Positions 48,365 through 57,758 of a DNA stretch of 64,000 nt are shown here, piece after piece (position 1 is the first letter of the stretch; every line of letters starts with the position of its first letter). Source of the stretch: Treponema sp. (GTDB lineage Bacteria; Spirochaetota; Spirochaetia; Treponematales; Treponemataceae). The stretch lies in assembly GCA_017551545.1 (NCBI GenBank), contig JAFZLJ010000080.1:1-64000 (forward strand). Reading direction: 5' to 3'. The position numbers and the translations under genes were made by a program. Below the pieces are notes generated by a model. The model saw only the letters and a program-made list of their open reading frames with translations. It ran no database searches and was not told the origin of the DNA.

Positions 48365-49180
48365 ATGCTTGAAATACTTAACGATGAGGACTATGAAAAA
48401 TTCCGCAAGGTTATTTATGACCAGTGTGGGATTACTTTTTCTGCTACAAACAGGTCTATTCTCGATAGCCGTATAAAGGATTTGCTTCGTAAAAAAAATA
48501 TTGCAACTCCTGCTGAATATCTTGACCTGGTTTTGAAGAATTCTGAAGAAATGAAGCTCATGCTGGATTCGGTTACAACTAACCTTACAAGGTTTTTCCG
48601 TAATCAGCCGCATTTTGATGCTTTTACTAATTATGTTATTCCTGCTGTCATTGAACAGAAAAAGAAGGGTGCAGACAGAACTATTCGTATCTGGAGTGCT
48701 GGTTGTTCTACCGGCGAAGAGCCTTATACTATTGCAATGATCATGAAGGAAATATGTCCTCCTGGTTTTGATTTTAAAATTACTGCTTCTGATATTTCTC
48801 TTAAATCGCTTATGGTTGGTCAACAGGGCTTTTATGCAGACAATAAAGTAGACGGTATTCCTGAAAACTATCTTTCCAAATATTTTACAAAGGTAGACGG
48901 CGGATATCAGGTTAAAAAAGAGCTGCAGGATACAATTCATTTTGACTACCATAACCTTATGAACGATTCTGGTGCGCGCAACCTTGATGTTGTTTTCTGC
49001 CGTAACGTTCTTATTTATTTTGATGAGCCTGCTCAACTTACTGTTATAAACCGTTTCTGGGATTCTATGGCTGCACAGTCGTATTTGTTTATTGGGCATT
49101 CTGAATCTTTGTTTGGTATGAAGACTCAGTTTGAATTCTTGAAAACTGAATGGGCGTGTCTTTACAAAAAGAACAGGTAA
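48365..49180 (+). CDS. cheR: Chemotaxis protein methyltransferase
   Basis: 271 residues; methylates glutamates of chemoreceptors using SAM. All-helical N-terminal domain (1-75) with TTNLTRFFRNQPHFDAF, then the SAM domain with SAGCSTGEEPYTIAM and DVVFCRNVLIYFD. Six bases separate it from cheB, so they form an operon. No receptor gene is in the window. Confidence 0.96.
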   Translation: MLEILNDEDYEKFRKVIYDQCGITFSATNRSILDSRIKDLLRKKNIATPAEYLDLVLKNSEEMKLMLDSVTTNLTRFFRNQPHFDAFTNYVIPAVIEQKKKGADRTIRIWSAGCSTGEEPYTIAMIMKEICPPGFDFKITASDISLKSLMVGQQGFYADNKVDGIPENYLSKYFTKVDGGYQVKKELQDTIHFDYHNLMNDSGARNLDVVFCRNVLIYFDEPAQLTVINRFWDSMAAQSYLFIGHSESLFGMKTQFEFLKTEWACLYKKNR

Positions 49181-49186
49181 GCATCT

Positions 49187-50389
49187 ATGGATAAGATTTC
49201 TGTAATGATTTGTGATGATTCTGCGCTCATGCGGAATCTGATTGGCCGTATTATTTCTGATTATGATGGTCTCGAGGTTGTAGCTAAAGCAGAAAATGGT
49301 CAGGATTTGCTCGATAAAATTCCTGTTTACAAACCCGATGTAATTCTTCTTGATATTGAAATGCCTGTTATGACCGGTGTGCAGTTCCTTGAAAAACGAA
49401 AGCAGCTGCATATTGATATTCCGGTTATTATTCTTTCAAGTATTGCTACTCAGGGTGCCGCTGTTACTATGCGATGTCTTGAGCTTGGCGCTGCCGATTT
49501 CATTACTAAACCGGGTGGTTCTTCTGTTACTCTTAAAATCGGTGATGTTTCTGATGAAATTATTGAATATGTTTCAAGCTACGGTGCGTCTTATGCTGCT
49601 TTGCATGGTAAGACTGTTCCAGATCCTGATTATTTTAGCCATCTTGTAAAACTTAAGGCTGCAGAACGATTTGTTGTTCAAAAGAAGGGTGAGGATGCTG
49701 CTAAGCTTGCTGCTATTTCTAAAACTGAATTTGTTGTTCCGGCTTCGTGGTCTGCTCCACGCAATAAGGAACCTGTTGTTATTACTCCGGAGCGTGAAGG
49801 CGGCCGAATAGAAATTATTGCTATTGATATTTCTACCGGTGGTCCTAATGCTTTGCGCGATATGCTTGCAAAAATTGATCCTGAATTAAAACAGCCTATT
49901 CTTGTTGTTCAGCATATGCCTGCAGGTTTTACTGCTGAATTTGCAGAAAGTTTGAATCATATTTGCCCGCTTGAGGTTACAGAAGCAAAGAATGGTGAGC
50001 CTGTTCTGGGCGGTCATGTTTATATTGCTCCCGGTAACTATCATCTTTTAATAGAAAAAAGGCCTCTTAATGCTATTATCCGCCTGACTCAGGATGATTT
50101 ACGCAACGGACACAGACCTTCTGCCGACTGGCTTTTTGAATCTGTTGCAAAGCAGTATGGTAACCATGCTCTTGGTGTTATTATGACAGGTATGGGCCGT
50201 GATGGTGCTGCTCAGCTTGCCGAAATGCGTAAGAAGGGTGCCTGGACTCTTGGACAGGATCAGGCTTCTTGCATTGTATACGGTATGCCAAAGGTTGCAT
50301 GGGAAATGGGTGGCGTTCAAAAACAGGTGCCGCTCGAATGCCTTGCTGCAGAAATTAGTCATCTTGCCCGCGCACATTTAGATCACTAG
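49187..50389 (+). CDS. cheB: Chemotaxis response regulator protein-glutamate methylesterase
   Basis: 400 residues. Receiver domain 1-125 with acceptor Asp56 in VILLDIEMPVMTG; linker to about 200; methylesterase domain with Ser in AIDISTGGPNALRDML, His in VVQHMPAGFTAEFAESL and Asp in MTGMGRDGA. Demethylates or deamidates chemoreceptors opposite to CheR. Confidence 0.96.
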   Translation: MDKISVMICDDSALMRNLIGRIISDYDGLEVVAKAENGQDLLDKIPVYKPDVILLDIEMPVMTGVQFLEKRKQLHIDIPVIILSSIATQGAAVTMRCLELGAADFITKPGGSSVTLKIGDVSDEIIEYVSSYGASYAALHGKTVPDPDYFSHLVKLKAAERFVVQKKGEDAAKLAAISKTEFVVPASWSAPRNKEPVVITPEREGGRIEIIAIDISTGGPNALRDMLAKIDPELKQPILVVQHMPAGFTAEFAESLNHICPLEVTEAKNGEPVLGGHVYIAPGNYHLLIEKRPLNAIIRLTQDDLRNGHRPSADWLFESVAKQYGNHALGVIMTGMGRDGAAQLAEMRKKGAWTLGQDQASCIVYGMPKVAWEMGGVQKQVPLECLAAEISHLARAHLDH

Positions 50390-50904
50390 TGCTCAAGCTC
50401 TTTTAGTCGTTTTTCGCATTCTCTGGCGCCTGCCTGGTTGTGTAATTCCTGGTAGGTGTCGCGCAGATTATAAAGTGCATTTGCATCGTACGGGTTACGG
50501 CAAAGGGCCTGTTCAAAGTGGTCGCTTGCAAGGCTATATTGTTCCATATTAAAAAGTGCTACTCCTGCAAGGTTCCAGAAAGAAGAATTTTCTGGTGCAA
50601 GTTCTATTCCGTCCTGACTATAGCCGAGTGCTGCAACAAAATCTTCGTCGTTAATGCAGATTGAAGCAAGTGTATCCAGAACATCAAGACGTTCCGGGGC
50701 AATTGCGTGTGCTTTTTCAAGGGAGTTGCGTGCATTTTTAATGTCGCCTGAATCGCGGTAGGTTATGCCAAGATTGTACCACAAAAGATAGTTATCCTGC
50801 TGTATTGTGATTGCCCGTTTAAAACAGGCGATTGCTTCGTAGTATTCACCGCCGCTTGCGAGAAGGATTGCCTGATTGTTCAATTTGTCTGGTCGCTCTG
50901 TCAT
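50386..50904 (-). CDS. Tetratricopeptide-repeat protein
   Basis: 172 residues with about four TPR units (ALLASGGEYYEAIACFKRAI, LLWYNLGITYRDSGDIKNARNSLEKA, FWNLAGVALFNMEQYSLASDHFEQAL). Cytosolic adaptor without other domain. It lies 8 bp after the polyprenyl synthase gene and its end overlaps convergent cheB by 4 bp. Confidence 0.85.
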   Translation of the reverse strand: MTERPDKLNNQAILLASGGEYYEAIACFKRAITIQQDNYLLWYNLGITYRDSGDIKNARNSLEKAHAIAPERLDVLDTLASICINDEDFVAALGYSQDGIELAPENSSFWNLAGVALFNMEQYSLASDHFEQALCRNPYDANALYNLRDTYQELHNQAGARECEKRLKELEH

Positions 50905-50912
50905 TTTTATCC

Positions 50913-51977
50913 TTATTTGTACTCCTGTGGTATAAGCTTGTTGAACAATTCTGAAATAAGCGGATTCTGGGCAAATTTAGCACAGTTTTTCTGGATAAGC
51001 TCTTTTCCAAGCTGTGCGGCTTTTTGTATGCAGTCGCTTGTATTCAAAAGTGCAATGCATTCTTCAACGGCAGGGGAATTTATTCCTTCTTTTTGTGCCT
51101 GTGCCATAAGGCTGCTTATTCTTTTTTTGTCGCCTGGACGGGTTTGTATATGAAGCAGTACCGGCAGTGATTTTTTTCCTTCTACAATGTCGTCGCCGCG
51201 TTTTTTTCCGGGATTTCCTTTTGTAAGGTTTATTACATCGTCGATTATCTGAAAGCCTACTCCAATCTGGGCAGCTGTTTTTCCGTATTCTGCAGCCTGT
51301 TTTTCTGTTGCACCGCCTGCTATAAAGCCAACCTGTGCTGCAAGTGAAGCAAGGGTTCCTGTTTTATTCTGTACCATTGCCTGATATTCTTGTGTTGTAG
51401 GAAAAACCTTTGTTTCTTTGTGCCAGTAAATGTCCATTGCCTGTCCAAGATGAAGGCGGCGGAGTTCGTTTGTATAAAGCTTGTAAAAGGCAAGTTTCTG
51501 TTCTGGATTTAGCTTTGCTGTTTCAAGGCATACCGGGGCTTCAAAATAAAGCCAGCTTGCACTGTTTAATGCATGGTCAATTCCGTAAGTTATGTGTGCG
51601 ACAGGTTTTCCGCGGCGAAGGTCTGCTCCGTCTTCTATGTCGTCGTGAATGAGGCTTGCTGTATGAACAAATTCTACAAGGGGAGTGAGTGAAAGGGCTT
51701 GTTTTTGTGTAAGCGCTCTTGCTGCGTTTTTCTCATCCAGCTTTTTTGCCATGTCATAGCAGAGCATTAAGAAAAGCGGGCGCCATCTTTTTCCTCCAAG
51801 TTTTATAAGGTCAATGTCTGGAGCTGCCAGTTTTTTTATGAAAGTTTTGTTCTGAGTAATTGCATCCGGCAGATTTGAAAACGATGCCTTCTGCCATTTA
51901 GCGTCAAAGTCGTAAGGTAAGGCGTCTGTAAGTGCGAGTTCAATTTTTTCCTGCAGCATGGAAAGCTTTTTGTTCAT
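50913..51977 (-). CDS. Polyprenyl diphosphate synthase (IspA/IspB family)
   Basis: 354 residues from the ATG at 51977. First aspartate-rich motif DDIEDGADLRRGKP (from 112), second FQIIDDVINLTKG, and GGKRWRPLFLML near the N-terminus. Makes isoprenoid chains from IPP; chain length not assigned. The insert KLNPEQKLAFYKLYTNELRRLHLGQAMDIYW is typical for spirochete forms. The -10 TATAAT (51984-51989) lies six bases before the ATG with TTGCGA 16 bases further up, so the transcript may be leaderless. Confidence 0.9.
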   Translation of the reverse strand: MNKKLSMLQEKIELALTDALPYDFDAKWQKASFSNLPDAITQNKTFIKKLAAPDIDLIKLGGKRWRPLFLMLCYDMAKKLDEKNAARALTQKQALSLTPLVEFVHTASLIHDDIEDGADLRRGKPVAHITYGIDHALNSASWLYFEAPVCLETAKLNPEQKLAFYKLYTNELRRLHLGQAMDIYWHKETKVFPTTQEYQAMVQNKTGTLASLAAQVGFIAGGATEKQAAEYGKTAAQIGVGFQIIDDVINLTKGNPGKKRGDDIVEGKKSLPVLLHIQTRPGDKKRISSLMAQAQKEGINSPAVEECIALLNTSDCIQKAAQLGKELIQKNCAKFAQNPLISELFNKLIPQEYK

Positions 51978-52395
51978 ATTTATATTATATATGAAAACTC
52001 GTTTTTCGCAACGCCCCGCGGCAACTGGATTTTCCCACTTGTTTTCACTTAATATCCACAAGTTATCCACATTTTTTTAACGCCAAGTGGTTAAAAATGA
52101 CACAGTAGGAGTGATTATTTATTTTTATACAGATTTTTACAATTTTAGAATTAATACAAAAAGGGTTGCTAAGTTGTTATAATATATAGAATTAGCACTA
52201 TTTATGATATCTGCCGGCGTAAATAACTACATTTTTATGTAATACTTTATGTGGTGATTTTTTGAAGTGTTTTTGTCAAAAGCACTGGTATACTACTTTT
52301 TACTGAGTTTTCCACAAGTTATGCACACCGTTTGATGGGTGCTGGTAAAAAAAAATCCGGCCATATAGACCGGATCTTGCAGGGCAGGGGAAAGT
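51978..52395. other. 418-bp gene-free region with paired DnaA-box-like sites
   Basis: AT-rich and without a credible gene. It holds TTATCCACA (52063-52071) preceded by TATCCACA (52053-52060), and TTATGCACA (52319-52327) preceded by TTTTCCACA (52308-52316). Both pairs share TCCACAAGTTAT-N-CACA. It also holds the minus-strand polyprenyl synthase promoter and the STAS-gene terminator. A possible TATAAT near 52174 has no gene behind it. Confidence 0.55.
52347..52375 (-). terminator. Terminator of the STAS gene
   Basis: On the minus strand ATCCGG/CCGGAT stem (52370-52375 with 52355-52360) followed by nine T, about 20 bases after the stop codon. Confidence 0.85.
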
Positions 52396-52947
52396 TTAAC
52401 CTAAAGAAACTTCTCCGTGCTCGTTGATTGCCAGAATTGACTTACAGCCGGAACAGCGGAAGCGTCCAGACTTAACTGCTCTAAGTTTTTTGCTGCAAAC
52501 AGGGCATTCAATAATAAGAGGGAAAACAGAAGAGGCAGTTTGTCCGCCTTCAGAGAAGAAGTTGATTGCTTCTTCTGTTGAGTTTTTAATATTAAAGAAT
52601 TGAGAGAATCCAAGAAGCTGGAATACTTCATAAACCTTAGGCTGGATTTCAAGAAGAACAATATCGCCGCCCTTTGGTTTTACCATTTTAAGGAATACTG
52701 TAAAGGAGCCGATACCTGTTGATGAAACATAGTTTAAGGCTGCGCAATTGAAAACAAGATTTACAAATCCGGCTTCAATTACCTGGGTGATTTTCTTTTG
52801 AAAATATGTTGAATTATACGTGTCGATATATCCTGTAAGATAAACGATGAGTCCGTTAGGTACTCCAAAAGACTTGTCCAGACGTATCTGAAGGCTGTCA
52901 TCTTTATCTTGATCAAAGCCAGGAATAACTACGTTGTTACTATCCAT
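52396..52947 (-). CDS. STAS-domain protein with C-terminal zinc ribbon
   Basis: 183 residues. STAS (anti-sigma-factor antagonist) domain at about 20-125, with the phosphorylatable serine in LNYVSSTGIGSF (Ser75/76). The tail (about 145-175) is a zinc ribbon, CPVCSKKL..RCSGCKS. Proteins of this kind take part in partner switching with GHKL kinases. Own promoter: TTGACA (53018-53023), 18 bases, TAGAAT (52994-52999) on the minus strand. Confidence 0.85.
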   Translation of the reverse strand: MDSNNVVIPGFDQDKDDSLQIRLDKSFGVPNGLIVYLTGYIDTYNSTYFQKKITQVIEAGFVNLVFNCAALNYVSSTGIGSFTVFLKMVKPKGGDIVLLEIQPKVYEVFQLLGFSQFFNIKNSTEEAINFFSEGGQTASSVFPLIIECPVCSKKLRAVKSGRFRCSGCKSILAINEHGEVSLG

Positions 52948-53030
52948 TTTAAACTATTTCTCCAAAATATTTTTTTAAACTAATCAATACTCTATTCTAC
53001 TATATAAATGGGGCATATGTCAAATTGTTT

Positions 53031-53059
53031 TTGATTATTGTACAAAAATAGTGTATAAT
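53031..53059 (+). promoter_or_regulatory. Promoter of the membrane-protein pair
   Basis: TTGATT (53031-53036), 17-base spacer, TATAAT (53054-53059). It is divergent from and interleaved with the STAS promoter, whose -35 lies at 53018-53023. Confidence 0.7.
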
Positions 53060-53110
53060 TGAATTAATTCTTACTGCCGATAATGAAGTTGGGAAGGATT
53101 TTATAAATTT

Positions 53111-54067
53111 ATGAAAAAAGCGTTTAGACTTGTTCTCACTTATTTTCTTTTTCTCGTAATTGGAACAGCAATTGGAATGTTCTTTTATTATGTTTATCTG
53201 CATCTTCAGGCTTCTGTAGCAGGACAGCAGGCACCTTTATTTATAAAAGACGATATATTCAGGGTTCTTTTTTATGTTGTAGGCTGTCTTCTGCTTTTTG
53301 TATGTCCTGCAATGGTTTATGCACGAATCAGTAACAAGGGCGGTATTGCTCATTTTATAATGTTTATTATCCTTTCGTGTGCAACCTGGGCTGTTCTTAT
53401 TCCTCTTCTTGGACATTTTGAAAAAAAGATTACTTACAATACAAAAGACAGTTCTAAAGTACTTACAGAAGGCTATTTCCGCGAAAATGGTGATAAAGTT
53501 TACTATTTTACAGATGATTACAATAAAAATCCTTATACCGATACTCCAACAATTGTAATAGATACTACTCCGGAAGGAACTGTAGAAATTGAAAATATCA
53601 AATCTTCCCGTGATTTTATTCTTTTCCGCGATTCAGCTCCTTACAATGATATATTATTGAAGAAAACCTTCAACGAATCAGAAAAGCAGTCTATAATTTC
53701 ATTTTCTCTTATAATGCAGCATGCCCAGAATGCATTTGAAAAGGGCTGGACCTTCTGGCTCGGATTCCTTTCGCTTGGGCTTTTGATTATGTCTCTTTAC
53801 GGTGCGGCAGATCTTTTCCGCTGGAGACTTTTGAATTCCGGATTTTTGATGGTAATGACCTTTGGTATTTATGTTGCAAATACACTTTATTATCATCCGG
53901 TTGTTACTTCATTCCGCAGACAGCATATAAACAGCAAAGGATTTTTTATTTTCCTTGGAAAATACATGGATGACCCGCTTCTTGTTCTTGTAAATGTAAG
54001 CTTGAGTCTTGTGTTTGTTATTATTGGAATTGTGCGTTTTGCTACAAGAAAAAAGAGGAGCCTCTAG
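53111..54067 (+). CDS. Integral membrane protein, function unknown
   Basis: 318 residues with about five to six transmembrane segments (7-30, 52-75, 82-105, 215-238, 243-262 and 290-312) and one exported or cytosolic loop of about 110 residues rich in Asp, Tyr and Thr. No family recognised. The next gene starts 17 bp downstream, so they form an operon. Confidence 0.7.
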   Translation: MKKAFRLVLTYFLFLVIGTAIGMFFYYVYLHLQASVAGQQAPLFIKDDIFRVLFYVVGCLLLFVCPAMVYARISNKGGIAHFIMFIILSCATWAVLIPLLGHFEKKITYNTKDSSKVLTEGYFRENGDKVYYFTDDYNKNPYTDTPTIVIDTTPEGTVEIENIKSSRDFILFRDSAPYNDILLKKTFNESEKQSIISFSLIMQHAQNAFEKGWTFWLGFLSLGLLIMSLYGAADLFRWRLLNSGFLMVMTFGIYVANTLYYHPVVTSFRRQHINSKGFFIFLGKYMDDPLLVLVNVSLSLVFVIIGIVRFATRKKRSL

Positions 54068-54084
54068 GCGGATAAGGTGCTAAT

Positions 54085-55914
54085 ATGAAAAAGATTTTTA
54101 CTATTTTATCTGTATTCCTTGGGCTCGGTTTTGTAGTTTGTTTTGTAGCAGGAATGTTCGGCAATGTTCCTGAAATTGTTTCTTCGCGTTCAGTTTTCCT
54201 TTACCGTTTCTGCATTGGTATTGAATACTTTGCACGCTTCCTTCCTGCAATGGCAATTTCGGGCTTTATAATTTCACTTTCTGTGTATTTTGGTCATAAT
54301 TCTCAGGGAAGTTCACAAGGCTTTTCAAGTGCAATGGGTGACCGTTTTAAGCTTGTAATAATCGCCGGACTTGTTTGTACTTTCCTTATAACTCTTACAA
54401 ACGAAACATTTTCTTTGTGGTCAAGACAAAAGCGTACTCAACTTGAAAATAAACCAAAGATTATAAAAGAATATATTGATGTTGGAAATCTTCTTCTTCA
54501 AAACGGATTGAATGAGCGCGCTCTTGTATATGCAAATGCTGCCTTAAAGCTTAATCCAAATTCACAGGAAGCCCGTGACCTTAAGAGCCGTGCAGATTCA
54601 GAAATAAACAGAATTTATACAAGCACACTTAAATTTGATCTTACAAGAGCACAGCCGCTCGAAACAACAGATGATTCACTTATTATGGATGTTGATCAGA
54701 TAAATGATTCATATAAATGTCTGCTTCAGGCTCGTTCTGCTTTTGATAATGAACAGTGGTTTAATGCACATTATTATTCAGAGCTTGGATTAAAGCTTAC
54801 AGATCCTAAAAATCCTAATATTGATGAATTAAAGACAATTTCTGCTCAGGCCTGGAATAATATTACACAGAAGCACAAAAATACAAATAATCCTGAATTT
54901 GAAATATATGATCAGAAATATAAGGGCTATCTTGCTCTTGTAAATAAAAACGACCTTGAAGCTTATTATATCTTCCGCGGACTTTACGAAAACTATGATG
55001 ATCTTAAACGCGATTCAGATGTAATTTTCTATCTTGAAGTTGCTACAAACCGCATAGAGCAGCAGTACTTCTTTGTTGACGAAACTCTTGAACTTGAATC
55101 CTTTGAAAGTGCAAATGATGTTTATTTTGCTTATACCCATGATAATGGTGCAAAGGAAATTGTTTACTTTAAGGGAGTTACTTCAGTTCAGTCTACAGGT
55201 CAGTCAATTCAGTACCTGCGTGACCTTACAATTGTAAGTCTTAACAGCCATGGACGCTTTTTACGCAAGCTCACAGTTCCTTATGCAAAGCTCATGCCTG
55301 TAAGTGTAAAAAATCTTACTGCCGAAACAAAGGAAATGCTTCTCATAGACGAAAAAACAGACTTTGTTCCATATTTACTGCTCAAATCTGTTGGCCGCGA
55401 TGACCCAAATATTCAGTTTGGACCTGTTTATTCTTATCCGAACGGTTCAACAGAAACAACTCCTGAATATCTGATTTTCCCGTTGAAATATTCTGATTTC
55501 CTTTTGCTTGAACAGTCACCTAATAACCCTGAAAATAATTCGCTTTTCTATCTGTTTAAGTTTGTTAAGAATGCAGATAAATTTGGTTTTGCCCGCGAAC
55601 AGTACGGACAGACAATGCTCAACAGAATTTTGTTCCCGCTTTATTTCCTACTTCTGTTTATTATGCTTGCCTGCTTTGCCTGGGATAATCGTGTAGGCGG
55701 TAACCAGATGTTCCGTTTTGCCTGGGTATTCGGATTTCCGTTTATAATTGTAATAAGCGCTTTCTTCTATAAATTGGCATTTATTCTGTTTAAGCTCATG
55801 AATTATACAATTCTATGTGTAACTACCGGAATTGGAGCTTTGGCACTTGGTGCAGTTGTATATATTGTGCTCATGATAATTATGTCAATTTCATTCATGT
55901 CTAGGCACACCTAG
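54085..55914 (+). CDS. Large membrane protein with TPR-like region
   Basis: 609 residues. Three N-terminal membrane segments (5-25, 45-70, 90-110), a soluble region with TPR-like helices (LLLQNGLNERALVYANAALKLNPNSQEARDL; YKCLLQARSAFDNEQWFNAHYYSELGLKL), then a beta-rich part and four C-terminal membrane segments (about 510-605). The role is unknown; the shared operon and topology suggest a complex with the preceding protein. Confidence 0.7.
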   Translation: MKKIFTILSVFLGLGFVVCFVAGMFGNVPEIVSSRSVFLYRFCIGIEYFARFLPAMAISGFIISLSVYFGHNSQGSSQGFSSAMGDRFKLVIIAGLVCTFLITLTNETFSLWSRQKRTQLENKPKIIKEYIDVGNLLLQNGLNERALVYANAALKLNPNSQEARDLKSRADSEINRIYTSTLKFDLTRAQPLETTDDSLIMDVDQINDSYKCLLQARSAFDNEQWFNAHYYSELGLKLTDPKNPNIDELKTISAQAWNNITQKHKNTNNPEFEIYDQKYKGYLALVNKNDLEAYYIFRGLYENYDDLKRDSDVIFYLEVATNRIEQQYFFVDETLELESFESANDVYFAYTHDNGAKEIVYFKGVTSVQSTGQSIQYLRDLTIVSLNSHGRFLRKLTVPYAKLMPVSVKNLTAETKEMLLIDEKTDFVPYLLLKSVGRDDPNIQFGPVYSYPNGSTETTPEYLIFPLKYSDFLLLEQSPNNPENNSLFYLFKFVKNADKFGFAREQYGQTMLNRILFPLYFLLLFIMLACFAWDNRVGGNQMFRFAWVFGFPFIIVISAFFYKLAFILFKLMNYTILCVTTGIGALALGAVVYIVLMIIMSISFMSRHT

Positions 55915-55998
55915 GGGTCCCTGAGCCTGTCGAAGGGTTCTTGTAATTATCGCTTTATAGTATTAAAATATCTCATATTTTTTTTCTGAAGGTGTTCT

Positions 55999-56532
55999 AT
56001 GATGAATCTTGAAATGCTTGATAAGGCAGTACGCCGTGTTCCAGATTTTCCAAAGCCTGGAATCCTTTTTTATGATATTACCGGAGTTCTTGTAAATCCC
56101 GAAGCTCTCAAGTTCTGCATAGACCAGATGATAGAAAAATACAAGGATACTAAGATTGACGCAGTTGCAGCCGTTGAAAGCCGTGGTTTTCTTTTTGCTG
56201 CTCCTTTTGCAGAAAAACTTGGTATTCCTCTTGTTTTAATCCGCAAAAAAGGAAAACTTCCGGGCGATACTTATGAATGCAGCTACGCCCTTGAATATGG
56301 AACAGCAACAGTAGAAGTTCACAAGTCTGATGTAAAAGCAGGACAGAAGTTTCTTGTTGTTGATGATTTAATTGCAACAGGTGGTACGCTCGCAGCCGCC
56401 AAAAATCTCATTGAGCAGGGAGGCGGGGAAGTAACTGATTTCTTCGGTGTAATCGGTCTTCCCGAATTAAATTATCAGTCTGTGCTCGCACCTTGTAAAG
56501 TTACGACATTAATAAATTATGCTGGTGCATAA
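55999..56532 (+). CDS. apt: Adenine phosphoribosyltransferase
   Basis: 177-residue salvage enzyme making AMP from adenine and PRPP. The PRPP loop is VVDDLIATGGTLAAA (about 119-133), and VESRGFLFAAPFAEKLGIPLVLIRKKGKLPG is the conserved core. A family C repeat (55915-55938) lies in the gap before it. Confidence 0.95.
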   Translation: MMNLEMLDKAVRRVPDFPKPGILFYDITGVLVNPEALKFCIDQMIEKYKDTKIDAVAAVESRGFLFAAPFAEKLGIPLVLIRKKGKLPGDTYECSYALEYGTATVEVHKSDVKAGQKFLVVDDLIATGGTLAAAKNLIEQGGGEVTDFFGVIGLPELNYQSVLAPCKVTTLINYAGA

Positions 56533-56536
56533 ATAA

Positions 56537-56622
56537 AGATTGTCGGGTCAAGCCCGACAATGACAGACTTTGTCATTCCCGGGCTTGACAGACTTTGTCA
56601 TTCCCGGGCTTGACCCGGGAAT
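56537..56622. repeat. Family B repeat cluster (three units)
   Basis: GATTGTCGGGTCAAGCCCGACAATGACA, then two units of TGTCATTCCCGGGCTTGAC separated by an identical 26-base period; the last has the full GGGAATCT end. A tandem duplication inside the element. Confidence 0.85.
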
Positions 56623-56648
56623 CTAAATTATAAATAAGGATTATTATT

Positions 56649-57680
56649 ATGATAAAACTGCCTACTAAATATAAATCAATTCTTAGCACACGCGAAACAG
56701 AACATGCGATTGTTGCTATTAAAGACTTTTTTCAGCTTGCCTTGAGCACTGAATTAAACTTGTATCGTGTTACAGCGCCTCTTTTTGTAGGTTCTGGAAC
56801 TGGAATTAATGACGACCTTAACGGAGTTGAACGTCCTGTAAGTTTTCCTGTAAAAGCCTTGAACGAAAGCCGCATGGAAATTGTTCAGTCTCTTGCTAAA
56901 TGGAAGCGTCTTAAAATTACTTCTCTTGGACTTGAACCGGGCTTTGGTATTTATACAGATATGAATGCACTTCGCCCGGACGAAGACCTTGATCCTATTC
57001 ATTCTATTTACGTAGACCAGTGGGACTGGGAAATGGCAATTGACCCAAAAGACCGCACAGTTTTCTTTTTGCACGAAATTGTAAAAAAGGTTTACCGCTG
57101 TATCCAGAGAACTGAATTCTTTATTTACGACCGATATCCTGCAATCAAGCCTGTGCTTCCAAAAGAGATTAAGATTTTGTATGCAGATGATTTGCAGAAA
57201 AAATATCCAAAGCTTACTCCAAAGGAACGCGAAGATAAAGTTGCAAAGGAATATGGTGCAGTATTTATTACCGGTATTGGCGGCAAGCTTCCAGACGGTA
57301 CTATTCACGATGGACGCGCCCCAGACTACGATGACTGGATTACAGAATGTGGAGACGGTCACCGCGGTTTGAACGGAGATATTCTTGTATGGAACCCTGT
57401 TCTTGAACGCGCTTTTGAGCTTTCTTCTATGGGTATTCGTGTAAGTCCAGAAAGCCTTAAGCTTCAGCTTGAAGAACGCGGCTGTCCTGAACGTGCTAAG
57501 TTTGAATTCCACTCAAAGCTTTTGAAGGGTGAACTTACACAGACTCTTGGCGGCGGAATCGGTCAGTCAAGATTGTGCATGTTCCTTTTGCGCAAGGCCC
57601 ATATCGGCGAAACTCAGGTTAGCGTCTGGACAGATGAAATTAAGGCTGACTGCAAAAAGCGGGGCATAACTTTACTGTAA
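56649..57680 (+). CDS. asnA: Aspartate-ammonia ligase (asparagine synthetase A)
   Basis: 343 residues, class II tRNA-synthetase-like fold. PLFVGSGTGINDDLNGVERPVSF, YVDQWDWEMAI, and the C-terminal GGGIGQSRLCMFLL (motif 3-like with Arg) fit AsnA. Uses ammonia and ATP to make asparagine. AGGA upstream of the start. Confidence 0.95.
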   Translation: MIKLPTKYKSILSTRETEHAIVAIKDFFQLALSTELNLYRVTAPLFVGSGTGINDDLNGVERPVSFPVKALNESRMEIVQSLAKWKRLKITSLGLEPGFGIYTDMNALRPDEDLDPIHSIYVDQWDWEMAIDPKDRTVFFLHEIVKKVYRCIQRTEFFIYDRYPAIKPVLPKEIKILYADDLQKKYPKLTPKEREDKVAKEYGAVFITGIGGKLPDGTIHDGRAPDYDDWITECGDGHRGLNGDILVWNPVLERAFELSSMGIRVSPESLKLQLEERGCPERAKFEFHSKLLKGELTQTLGGGIGQSRLCMFLLRKAHIGETQVSVWTDEIKADCKKRGITLL

Positions 57681-57688
57681 GAGATTCC

Positions 57689-57750
57689 CGGGTCAAGCCC
57701 GGGAATGACAGGGCCGTAGTGTCATTGTCGGGCTTGACCCGACAATCTTT
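57689..57750. repeat. Family B repeat pair
   Basis: GATTCCCGGGTCAAGCCCGGGAATGACA and the inverted TGTCATTGTCGGGCTTGACCCGACAATCT, in the gap after asnA. Confidence 0.85.
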
Positions 57751-57758
57751 CTTTTAAA

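Noticed and set aside
48341-49411. Long minus-strand open frame opposite cheR
   Set aside because: Antisense shadow; cheR on the plus strand is complete and conserved.
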